Origin: Limnomonas spitsbergensis
Lineage: Eukaryota; Chlorophyta; Chlorophyceae; Chlamydomonadales
DNA length: 64,000 nt
NCBI GenBank assembly: GCA_037349105.1
Contig: JAYJMM010000087.1
Span: 1,173,501 to 1,237,500, forward strand
Direction of reading: 5' to 3'
A model generated the notes under the pieces. That model was given only the letters and a program-made list of their open reading frames with translations. It ran no database searches and had not been told where the DNA came from. A program made the translations under genes and the position numbers. This document shows positions 17,694-28,936 of this stretch, in pieces (position 1 is the stretch's first letter; each line of letters opens with the position of its first letter).

Positions 17694-19260
17694 TCAGGTA
17701 TGGTGTTCCAGGTGTGTGGTGCCAGACGTGTGGTGTCAGGTGTGTGGTGTCAGGTGTGTGGTGTCGGGTGTGTGGTGCCAGGTGTGTGGTGTCAGGTGTG
17801 TGGTGTCGGGTGTGTGGTGACATGTGTGTGGTGCCAGGTGTGTGGTGTCGGGTGTGTGGTGACATGTGTGTGGTGCCAGGTGTGTGGTGTCGGGTGTGTG
17901 GTGCCAGGTGTGTGGTGCCAGGTGTGTGGTGCCAGGTGTGTGGTGCCAGGTGTGTGGTGCCAGGTGTGTGGTGCCAGGTGTGTGGTGCCAGGTGTGTGGT
18001 GTCGGGTGTGTGGTGCCAGGTGTGTGGTGCCAGGTGTGTGGTGACATGTGTGTGGTGTCAGGTGTGTGGTGTCGGGTGTGTGGTGACATGTGTGTGGTGT
18101 CAGGTGTGTGGTGCCAGGTGTGTGGTGTCAGGTGTGTGGTGTCAGGTGTGTGGTGCCAGGTGTGTGGTGTCGGGTGTGTGGTGCCAGGTGTGTGGTGCCA
18201 GGTGTGTGGTGCCAGGTGTGTGGTGCCAGGTGTGTGGTGCCAGGTGTGTGGTGCCAGGTGTGTGGTGCCAGGTGTGTGGTGTCAGGTGTGTGGTGCCAGG
18301 TGTGTGGTGACATGTGTGTGGTGTCAGGTGTGTGGTGTCGGGTGTGTGGTGACATGTGTGTGGTGCCAGGTGTGTGGTGTCGGGTGTGTGGTGTCAGGTG
18401 TGTGGTGTCGGGTGTGTGGTGACATGTGTGTGGTGCCAGGTGTGTGGTGTCGGGTGTGTGGTGACATGTGTGTGGTGCCAGGTGTGTGGTGTCGGGTGTG
18501 TGGTGCCAGGTGTGTGGTGTCAGGTGTGTGGTGCCAGGTGTGTGGTGTCAGGTGTGTGGTGTCAGGTGTGTGGTGCCAGGTGTGTGGTGTCGGGTGTGTG
18601 GTGACATGTGTGTGGTGACATGTGTGTGGTGCCAGGTGTGTGGTGCCAGGTGTGTGGTGCCAGACGTGTGGTGTCAGGTGTGTGGTGTCGGGTGTGTGGT
18701 GCCAGGTGTGTGGTGCCAGGTGTGTGGTGACATGTGTGTGGTGCCAGGTGTGTGGTGCCAGGTGTGTGGTGCCAGGTGTGTGGTGCCAGACGTGTGGTGT
18801 CAGGTGTGTGGTGCCAGGTGTGTGGTGCCAGGTGTGTGGTGCCAGGTGTGTGGTGACATGTGTGTGGTGCCAGGTGTGTGGTGTCGGGTGTGTGGTGACA
18901 TGTGTGTGGTGCCAGGTGTGTGGTGTCGGGTGTGTGGTGCCAGGTGTGTGGTGTCAGGTGTGTGGTGCCAGGTGTGTGGTGCCAGGTGTGTGGTGTCGGG
19001 TGTGTGGTGCCAGGTGTGTGGTGTCAGGTGTGTGGTGTCGGGTGTGTGGTGACATGTGTGTGGTGCCAGGTGTGTGGTGTCGGGTGTGTGGTGACATGTG
19101 TGTGGTGCCAGGTGTGTGGTGTCGGGTGTGTGGTGCCAGGTGTGTGGTGTCAGGTGTGTGGTGCCAGGTGTGTGGTGTCAGGTGTGTGGTGCCAGGTGTG
19201 TGGTGCCAGGTGTGTGGTGCCAGGTGTGTGGTGCCAGGTGTGTGGTGCCAGGTGTGTGGT
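17694..19260 (+). repeat. Array block A: tcggg-rich
   Basis: The first block of the array is marked by many tcggg units alternating with ccagg, tcagg and acatg, and by three gccagacgtgtgg units (about 17729, 18659 and 18784). The tcggg form becomes rare after 19260 and common again after 58160. Confidence 0.75.
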
Positions 19261-19261
19261 G

Positions 19262-21300
19262 TCAGGTGTGTGGTGCCAGGTGTGTGGTGACATGTGTGTG
19301 GTGCCAGGTGTGTGGTGCCAGGTGTGTGGTGCCAGGTGCGTGGTGACATGTGTGTGGTGCCAGGTGTGTGGTGCCAGGTGTGTGGTGACATGTGTGTGGT
19401 GTCAGGTGTGTGGTGCCAGGTGTGTGGTGCCAGGTGCGTGGTGCCAGGTGTGTGGTGCCAGGTGTGTGGTGCCAGGTGTGTGGTGCCAGGTGTGTGGTGC
19501 CAGGTGTGTGGTGCCAGGTGTGTGGTGGCATGTGTGTGGTGTCAGGTGTGTGGTGACATGTGTGTGGTGTCAGGTGTGTGGTGCCAGGTGTGTGGTGCCA
19601 GGTGTGTGGTGCCAGGTGTGTGGTGCCAGGTGTGTGGTGCCAGGTGTGTGGTGCCAGGTGTGTGGTGCCAGGTGTGTGGTGTCAGGTGTGTGGTGCCAGG
19701 TGTGTGGTGACATGTGTGTGGTGCCAGGTGTGTGGTGCCAGGTGTGTGGTGACATGTGTGTGGTGCCAGGTGTGTGGTGCCAGGTGTGTGGTGCCAGGTG
19801 TGTGGTGACATGTGTGTGGTGCCAGGTGTGTGGTGCCAGGTGTGTGGTGCCAGGTGCGTGGTGACATGTGTGTGGTGCCAGGTGTGTGGTGCCAGGTGTG
19901 TGGTGACATGTGTGTGGTGCCAGGTGTGTGGTGCCAGGTGTGTGGTGCCAGGTGTGTGGTGCCAGGTGTGTGGTGCCAGGTGTGTGGTGCCAGGTGTGTG
20001 GTGCCAGGTGTGTGGTGTCAGGTGTGTGGTGCCAGGTGTGTGGTGACATGTGTGTGGTGCCAGGTGTGTGGTGCCAGGTGTGTGGTGCCAGGTGTGTGGT
20101 GCCAGGTGTGTGGTGCCAGGTGTGTGGTGCCAGGTGTGTGGTGACATGTGTGTGGTGCCAGGTGTGTGGTGCCAGGTGTGTGGTGACATGTGTGTGGTGC
20201 CAGGTGTGTGGTGACATGTGTGTGGTGACATGTGTGTGGTGCCAGGTGTGTGGTGCCAGGTGTGTGGTGCCAGGTGTGTGGTGCCAGGTGTGTGGTGCCA
20301 GGTGTGTGGTGTCAGGTGTGTGGTGTCAGGTGTGTGGTGTCAGGTGTGTGGTGCCAGGTGTGTGGTGCCAGGTGTGTGGTGACATGTGTGTGGTGCCAGG
20401 TGTGTGGTGTCAGGTGTGTGGTGCCAGGTGTGTGGTGCCAGGTGTGTGGTGCCAGGTGTGTGGTGCCAGGTGTGTGGTGACATGTGTGTGGTGCCAGGTG
20501 TGTGGTGCCAGGTGTGTGGTGCCAGGTGTGTGGTGTCGGGTGTGTGGTGCCAGGTGTGTGGTGCCAGGTGTGTGGTGTCAGGTGTGTGGTGCCAGGTGTG
20601 TGGTGCCAGGTGTGTGGTGACATGTGTGTGGTGCCAGGTGTGTGGTGTCAGGCGTGTGGTATCAGGTGTGTGGTGCCAGGTGTGTGGTGCCAGGTGTGTG
20701 GTGCCAGGTGTGTGGTGACATGTGTGTGGTGCCAGGTGTGTGGTGTCAGGTGTGTGGTGCCAGGTGTGTGGTGCCAGGTGTGTGGTGTCAGGTGTGTGGT
20801 GTCAGGTGTGTGGTGCCAGGTGTGTGGTGTCAGGTGTGTGGTGTCAGGTGTGTGGTGCCAGGTGTGTGGTGACATGTGTGTGGTGTCAGGTGTGTGGTGC
20901 CAGGTGTGTGGTGACATGTGTGTGGTGTCAGGTGTGTGGTGCCAGGTGTGTGGTGTCAGGTGTGTGGTGCCAGGTGTGTGGTGACATGTGTGTGGTGTCA
21001 GGTGTGTGGTGCCAGGTGTGTGGTGTCAGGTGTGTGGTGCCAGGTGTGTGGTGACATGTGTGTGGTGTCAGGTGTGTGGTGCCAGGTGTGTGGTGTCAGG
21101 TGTGTGGTGCCAGGTGTGTGGTGACATGTGTGTGGTGTCAGGTGTGTGGTGCCAGGTGTGTGGTGTCAGGTGTGTGGTGCCAGGTGTGTGGTGCCAGGTG
21201 TGTGGTGACATGTGTGTGGTGTCAGGTGTGTGGTGCCAGGTGTGTGGTGACATGTGTGTGGTGTCAGGTGTGTGGTGACATGTGTGTGGTGTCAGGTGTG
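19262..21300 (+). repeat. Array block B, duplicated at +9,646 bp
   Basis: Rare markers ggtggca (19524) and ggcgtgtggtatcagg (20651) recur at 29170 and 30297, both exactly 9,646 bp (689 units) away. The order of ccagg, tcagg and acatg units between them also repeats. The copy occupies about 28908-30950. Confidence 0.85.
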
Positions 21301-24300
21301 TGGTGCCAGGTGTGTGGTGCCAGGTGTGTGGTGTCAGGTGTGTGGTGCCAGGTGTGTGGTGACATGTGTGTGGTGTCAGGTGTGTGGTGCCAGGTGTGTG
21401 GTGCCAGGTGTGTGGTGCCAGGTGTGTGGTGTCAGGTGTGTGGTGACATGTGTGTGGTGCCAGGTGTGTGGTGCCAGGTGTGTGGTGCCAGGTGTGTGGT
21501 GACATGTGTGTGGTGCCAGGTGTGTGGTGTCAGGTGTGTGGTGACATGTGTGTGGTGCCAGGTGTGTGGTGACATGTGTGTGGTGTCAGGTGTGTGGTGC
21601 CAGGTGTGTGGTGTCAGGTGTGTGGTGCCAGGTATGTGGTGACATGTGTGTGGTGCCAGGTGTGTGGTGTCAGGTGTGTGGTGTCAGGTGTTTGGTGCCA
21701 GGTGTGTGGTGCCAGGTGTGTGGTGTCAGGTGTGTGGTGTCAGGTGTGTGGTGACAGGTGTGTGGTGCCAGGTGTGTGGTGCCAGGTGTGTGGTGACATG
21801 TGTGTGGTGCCAGGTGTGTGGTGTCAGGTGTGTGGTGTCAGGTGTGTGGTGTCAGGTGTGTGGTGTCAGGTGTGTGGTGCCAGGTAGGTGGTGACATGTG
21901 TGTGGTGTCATGTGCGTGGTGCCAGGTGTGTGGTGCCAGGTGTGTGGTGCCAGGTGTGTGGTGTCAGGTGTTTGGTGCCAGGTGTGTGGTGCCATGTGTG
22001 TGGTGCCAGGTGCGTGGTGTCAGGTGTGTGGTGCCAGGTGTGTGGTGCCAGGTGTGTGGTGCCAGGTGTGTGGTGCCAGGTGTGTGGTGCCAGGTGTGTG
22101 GTGTCAGGTGTGTGGTGCCAGGTGTGTGGTGACATGTGTGTGGTGCCAGGTGTGTGGTGCCAGGTGTGTGGTGCCAGGTGCGTGGTGACATGTGTGTGGT
22201 GCCAGGTGTGTGGTGCCAGGTGTGTGGTGACATGTGTGTGGTGTCAGGTGTGTGGTGCCAGGTGTGTGGTGCCAGGAGCGTGGTGCCAGGTGTGTGGTGC
22301 CAGGTGTGTGGTGCCAGGTGTGTGGTGCCAGGTGCGTGGTGCCAGGTGTGTGGTGCCAGGTGTGTGGTGGCATGTGTGTGGTGTCAGGTGTGTGGTGACA
22401 TGTGTGTGGTGTCAGGTGTGTGGTGCCAGGTGTGTGGTGCCAGGTGTGTGGTGCCAGGTGTGTGGTGCCAGGTGTGTGGTGCCAGGTGTGTGGTGACATG
22501 TGTGTGGTGCCATGTGCGTGGTGTCAGGTGTGTGGTGCCAGGTGTGTGGTGCCAGGTGTGTGGTGCCAGGTGTGTGGTGCCAGGTGTGTGGTGACATGTG
22601 TGTGGTGCCAGGTGTGTGGTGCCAGGTGTGTGGTGCCAGGTGTGTGGTGTCGGGTGTGTGGTGCCAGGTGTGTGGTGCCAGGTGTGTGGTGTCAGGTGTG
22701 TGGTGCCAGGTGTGTGGTGCCAGGTGTGTGGTGACATGTGTGTGGTGCCGGGTGTGTGGTGTCAGGCGTGTGGTATCAGGTGTGTGGTGCCAGGTGTGTG
22801 GTGCCAGGTGTGTGGTGCCAGGTGTGTGGTGACAGGTGTGTGGTGCCAGGTGTGTGGTGCCAGGTGTGTGGTGTCAGGTGTGTGGTGTCAGGTGTGTGGT
22901 GCCAGGTGTGTGGTGTCAGGTGTGTGGTGTCAGGTGTGTGGTGCCAGGTGTGTGGTGACATGTGTGTGGTGTCAGGTGTGTGGTGCCAGGTGTGTGGTGA
23001 CATGTGTGTGGTGTCAGGTGTGTGGTGCCAGGTGTGTGGTGTCAGGTGTGTGGTGCCAGGTGTGTGGTGACATGTGTGTGGTGTCAGGTGTGTGGTGCCA
23101 GGTGTGTGGTGTCAGGTGTGTGGTGCCAGGTGTGTGGTGACATGTGTGTGGTGTCAGGTGTGTGGTGCCAGGTGTGTGGTGTCAGGTGTGTGGTGCCAGG
23201 TGTGTGGTGACATGTGTGTGGTGTCAGGTGTGTGGTGCCAGGTGTGTGGTGTCAGGTGTGTGGTGCCAGGTGTGTGGTGCCAGGTGTGTGGTGACATGTG
23301 TGTGGTGTCAGGTGTGTGGTGCCAGGTGTGTGGTGACATGTGTGTGGTGTCAGGTGTGTGGTGACATGTGTGTGGTGTCAGGTGTGTGGTGCCAGGTGTG
23401 TGGTGCCAGGTGTGTGGTGTCAGGTGTGTGGTGCCAGGTGTGTGGTGACATGTGTGTGGTGTCAGGTGTGTGGTGCCAGGTGTGTGGTGCCAGGTGTGTG
23501 GTGCCAGGTGTGTGGTGTCAGGTGTGTGGTGACATGTGTGTGGTGCCAGGTGTGTGGTGCCAGGTGTGTGGTGCCAGGTGTGTGGTGACATGTGTGTGGT
23601 GCCAGGTGTGTGGTGTCAGGTGTGTGGTGACATGTGTGTGGTGCCAGGTGTGTGGTGACATGTGTGTGGTGTCAGGTGTGTGGTGCCAGGTGTGTGGTGT
23701 CAGGTGTGTGGTGCCAGGTATGTGGTGACATGTGTGTGGTGCCAGGTGTGTGGTGTCAGGTGTGTGGTGTCAGGTGTGTGGTGCCAGGTGTGTGGTGCCA
23801 GGTGTGTGGTGTCAGGTGTGTGGTGTCAGGTGTGTGGTGACAGGTGTGTGGTGCCAGGTGTGTGGTGCCAGGTGTGTGGTGACATGTGTGTGGTGCCAGG
23901 TGTGTGGTGTCAGGTGTGTGGTGTCAGGTGTGTGGTGTCAGGTGTGTGGTGTCAGGTGTGTGGTGCCAGGTAGGTGGTGACATGTGTGTGGTGTCATGTG
24001 CGTGGTGCCAGGTGTGTGGTGCCAGGTGTGTGGTGCCAGGTGTGTGGTGTCAGGTGTGTGGTGCCAGGTGTGTGGTGCCAGGTGTGTGGTGCCAGGTGTG
24101 TGGTGTCAGGTGTGTGGTGTCATGTGTGTGGTGCCAGGTGTGTGGTGCCATGTGTGTGGTGCCAGGTGTGTGGTGACATGTGTGTGGTGCCAGGTGTGTG
24201 GTGTCAGGTGTGTGGTGTCAGGTGTGTGGTGTCAGGTGTGTGGTGCCAGGTGTGTGGTGTCAGGTGTGTGGTGCCAGGTGTGTGGTGCCAGGTGTGTGGT

Positions 24301-25280
24301 GCCAGGTGTGTGGTGCCAGGTGTGTGGTGACATGTGTGTGGTGACATGTGTGTGGTGCCAGGTGTGTGGTGCTAGGTGCGTGGTGCCAGGTGTGTGGTGC
24401 CAGGTGCGTGGTGTCAGGTGCGTGGTGCCAGGTGTGTGGTGCCAGGTGTGTGGTGTCAGGTGTGTGGTGTCAGGTGTGTGGTGCCAGGTGTGTGGTGACA
24501 TGTGTGTGGTGCCAGGTGTGTGGTGCCAGGTGTGTGGTGTCAGGTGTGTGGTGCCAGGTGTGTGGTGCCAGGTGTGTGGTGTCAGGTGTGTGGTGTCAGG
24601 TGTGTAGTGACATGTGTGTGGTGCCAGGTGTGTGGTGTCAGGTGTGTGGTGTCAGGTGTGTGGTGTCAGGTGTGTGGTGTCAGGTGTGTGGTGCCAGGTG
24701 TGTGGTGACATGTGTGTGGTGTCAGGTGTGTGGTGCCAGGTGTGTGGTGACATGTGTGTGGTGTCAGGTGTGTGGTGCCAGGTGTGTGGTGTCGGGTGTG
24801 TGGTGCCAGGTGTGTGGTGACATGTGTGTGGTGTCAGGTGTGTGGTGTCAGGTGTGTGGTGTCAGGTGTGTGGTGCCAGGTGTGTGGTGACATGTGTGTG
24901 GTGTCAGGTGTGTGGTGCCAGGTTTGTGATGTCAGGTGTGTGGTGCCAGGTGTGTGGTGCCAGGTGTGTGGTGACATGTGTGTGGTGTCAGGTGTGTGGT
25001 GCCAGGTGTGTGGTGACATGTGTGTGGTGTCAGGTGTGTGGTGACATGTGTGTGGTGTCAGGTGTGTGGTGCCAGGTGTGTGGTGTCAGGTGTGTGGTGC
25101 CAGGTGTGTGGTGCCAGGTGTGTGGTGACATGTGTGTGGTGTCAGGTGTGTGGTGCCAGGTGTGTGGTGCCAGGTGTGTGGTGCCAGGTGTGTGGTGTCA
25201 GGTGTGTGGTGACATGTGTGTGGTGCCAGGTGTGTGGTGCCAGGTGTGTGGTTCCAGGTGTGTGGTGACATGTGTGTGGT
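21068..25280 (+). repeat. Array block C, with 2.09-kb and 10.7-kb duplications
   Basis: The marker ggtaggtgg at 21883 recurs at 23969 (+2,086 bp) and 34693 (+10,724 bp from the second). The marker ggcgtgtggtatcagg at 22765 recurs at 33475 (+10,710 bp). This block is rich in acatg and tcagg units. Confidence 0.8.
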
Positions 25281-25313
25281 GCCAGGTGTGTGGTGTCAGG
25301 TGTGTGGTGACAT

Positions 25314-28300
25314 GTGTGTGGTGCCAGGTGTGTGGTGACATGTGTGTGGTGTCAGGTGTGTGGTGCCAGGTGTGTGGTGTCAGGTGTGTGGTGCCAGGTG
25401 TGTGGTGACATGTGTGTGGTGCCAGGTGTGTGGTGTCAGGTGTGTGGTGTCAGGTGTTTGGTGCCATGTGTGTGGTGCCAGGTGTGTGGTGTCAGGTGTG
25501 TGGTGTCAGGTGTGTGGTGCCAGGTGTGTGGTGCCAGGTGTGTGGTGCCAGGTGTGTGGTGCCAGGTGTGTGGTGACATGTGTGTGGTGCCAGGTGCGTG
25601 GTGCCATGTGTGTGGTGCCAGGTGTGTGGTGACATGTGTGTGGTGCCAGGTGCGTGGTGCCAGGTGTGTGGTGCCAGGTGTGTGGTGCCAGGTGTGTGGT
25701 GCCAGGTGTGTGGTGCCAGGTGTGTGGTGCCAGGTGTGTGGTGCCAGGTGTGTGGTGCCAGGTGTGTGGTGCCAGGTATGTGGTGCCAGGTGTGTGGTGC
25801 CAGGTGTGTGGTGCCAGGTGTGTGGTGCCAGGTGTGTGGTGCCAGGTGCGTGGTGCCAGGTGCGTGGTGCCAGGTGCGTGGTGCCAGGTGCGAGGTGCCA
25901 GGTGTGTGGTGCCAGGTGTGTGGTGTCAGGTGTGTGGTGCCAGGTGTGTGGTGTCATGTGTGTGGTGCCAGGTGCGTGGTGCCAGGTGTGTGGTGCCAGG
26001 TGTGTGGTGCCAGGTGCGTGGTGCCAGGTGTGTGGTGCCAGGTGTGTGGTGCCAGGTGTGTGGTGCCAGGTGTGTGGTGCCAGGTGTGTGGTGCCAGGTG
26101 TGTGGTGCCAGGTGTGTGGTGCCAGGTGTGTGGTGCCAGGTGTGTGGTGCCAGGTGCGTGGTGCCAGGTGTGTGGTGCCAGGTGTGTGGTGCCAGGTGTG
26201 TGGTGCCAGGTGTGTGGTGCCAGGTATGTGGTGCCAGGTGTGTGGTGCCAGGTGTGTGGTGCCAGGTGTGTGGTGCCAGGTGTGTGGTGCCAGGTGCGTG
26301 GTGCCAGGTGCGTGGTGCCAGGTGTGTGGTGCCAGGTGCGTGGTGCCAGGTGTGTGGTGCCAGGTGTGTGGTGTCAGGTGTGTGGTGTCAGGTGTGTGGT
26401 GCCAGGTGTGTGGTGCCAGGTGTGTGGTGCCAGGTGCGTGGTGCCAGGTGCGTGGTGCCAGGTGTGTGGTGCCAGGTGCGTGGTGCCAGGTGTGTGGTGC
26501 CAGGTGCGTGGTGCCAGGTGTGTGGTGCCAGGTGTGTGGTGCCAGGTGCGTGGTGCCAGGTGCGTGGTGCCAGGTGTGTGGTGCCAGGTGCGTGGTGCCA
26601 GGTGTGTGGTGCCAGGTGTGTGGTGCCAGGTGCGTGGTGCCAGGTGTGTGGTGCCAAGTGCGTGGTGCCAGGTGTGTGGTGCCAGGTGTGTGGTGCCAGG
26701 TGTGTGGTGCCAGGTGTGTGGTGCCAGGTGTGTGGTGCCAGGTGTGTGGTGTCAGGTGTGTGGTGCCAGGTGTGTGGTGCCAGGTGTGTGGTGTCAGGTG
26801 CGTGGTGCCAGGTGTGTGGTGCCAGGTGTGTGGTGCCAGGTGTGTGGTGCCAGGTGTGTGGTGACATGTGTGTGGTGCCAGGTGTGTGGTGCCAGGTGTG
26901 TGGTGCCAGGTGTGTGGTGCCAGGTGTGTGGTGCCAGGTGTGTGGTGCCAGGTGTGTGGTGCCAGGTGTGTGGTGCCAGGTGTGTGGTGCCAGGTGTGTG
27001 GTGCCAGGTGTGTGGTGCCAGGTGCGTGGTGCCAGGTGCGTGGTGCCAGGTGTGTGGTGCCAGGTGCGTGGTGCCAGGTGTGTGGTGCCAGGTGTGTGGT
27101 GTCAGGTGTGTGGTGCCAGGTGTGTGGTGTCAGGTGTGTGGTGCCAGGTGCGTGGTGCCAGGTGCGTGGTGCCAGGTGTGTGGTGCCAGGTGTGTGGTGC
27201 CAGGTGTGTGGTGCCAGGTGTGTGGTGCCAGGTGTGTGGTGCCAGGTGTGTGGTGCCAGGTATGTGGTGCCAGGTGTGTGGTGCCAGGTGTGTGGTGCCA
27301 GGTGTGTGGTGCCAGGTGTGTGGTGCCAGGTGTGTGGTGCCAGGTGTGTGGTGCCAGGTGTGTGGTGCCAGGTGTGTGGTGCCAGGTGTGTGGTGCCAGG
27401 TGTGTGGTGCCAGGTGTGTGGTGCCAGGTGTGTGGTGCCAGGTGTGTGGTGCCAGGTGCGTGGTGCCAGGTGCGTGGTGCCAGGTGTGTGGTGCCAGGTG
27501 CGTGGTGCCAGGTGTGTGGTGCCAGGTGTGTGGTGTCAGGTGTGTGGTGCCAGGTGTGTGGTGCCAGGTGTGTGGTGCCAGGTGCGTGGTGCCAGGTGCG
27601 TGGTGCCAGGTGTGTGGTGCCAGGTGCGTGGTGCCAGGTGTGTGGTGCCATGTGTGTGGTGTCAGGTGTGTGGTGCCAGGTGTGTGGTGCCAGGTGCGTG
27701 GTGCCAGGTGCGTGGTGCCAGGTGTGTGGTGCCAGGTGCGTGGTGCCAGGTGTGTGGTGCCAGGTGTGTGGTGCCAGGTGTGTGGTGCCAGGTGTGTGGT
27801 GCCAGGTGCGTGGTGCCAGGTGCGTGGTGCCAGGTGTGTGGTGCCAGGTGTGTGGTGCCAGGTGTGTGGTGCCAGGTGTGTGGTGCCAGGTGCGTGGTGC
27901 CAGGTGTGTGGTACCAGGTGCGTGGTGCCAGGTGTGTGGTGCCAGGTGTGTGGTGCCAGGTGTGTGGTGCCAGGTGTGTGGTGCCAGGTGTGTGGTGTCA
28001 GGTGTGTGGTGCCAGGTGTGTGGTGCCAGGTGTGTGGTGTCAGGTGTGTGGTGCCAGGTGTGTGGTGCCAGGTGTGTGGTGCCAGGTGTGTGGTGCCAGG
28101 TGTGTGGTGCCAGGTGTGTGGTGCCAGGTATGTGGTGCCAGGTGTGTGGTGCCAGGTGTGTGGTGCCAGGTGTGTGGTGCCAGGTGTGTGGTGCCAGGTG
28201 CGTGGTGCCAGGTGCGTGGTGCCAGGTGTGTGGTGCCAGGTGCGTGGTGCCAGGTGCGTGGTGCCAGGTGTGTGGTGTCAGGTGTGTGGTGCCAGGTGTG

Positions 28301-28936
28301 TGGTGTCAGGTGTGTGGTGCCAGGTGCGTGGTGCCAGGTGTGTGGTGCCAGGTGTGTGGTGCCAGGTGCGTGGTGCCAGGTGTGTGGTGCCAGGTGTGTG
28401 GTGCCAGGTGTGTGGTGCCAGGTATGTGGTGCCAGGTGTGTGGTGCCAGGTGTGTGGTGCCAGGTGTGTGGTGCCAGGTGTGTGGTGCCAGGTGCGTGGT
28501 GCCAGGTGTGTGGTGCCAGGTGTGTGGTGCCAGGTGTGTGGTGCCAGGTGTGTGGTGCCAGGTGTGTGGTGCCAGGTGTGTGGTGCCAGGTGTGTGGTGC
28601 CAGGTGTGTGGTGCCAGGTGTGTGGTGCCAGGTGCGTGGTGCCAGGTGCGTGGTGCCAGGTGTGTGGTGCCAGGTGCGTGGTGCCAGGTGTGTGGTGCCA
28701 GGTGTGTGGTGTCAGGTGTGTGGTGCCAGGTGTGTGGTGTCAGGTGTGTGGTGCCAGGTGTGTGGTGCCAGGTGTGTGGTGCCAGGTGCGTGGTGCCAGG
28801 TGCGTGGTGCCAGGTGTGTGGTGTCAGGTGCGTGGTGCCAGGTGTGTGGTGCCAGGTGCGTGGTGCCAGGTGTGTGGTGCCAGGTGTGTGGTGCCAGGTG
28901 CGTGGTGTCAGGTGTGTGGTGCCAGGTGTGTGGTGA
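25314..28936 (+). repeat. Array block D, rich in cgtgg units, copied near 52 kb
   Basis: Mostly ccagg units with many ggtgcgtgg variants and very few acatg units. The unique form ggtgcgaggtgcc (about 25891) recurs at about 52605, 26,714 bp away, which is 1,908 units plus the 2-bp insertion at 36736. The preceding unit order also matches. Confidence 0.8.
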
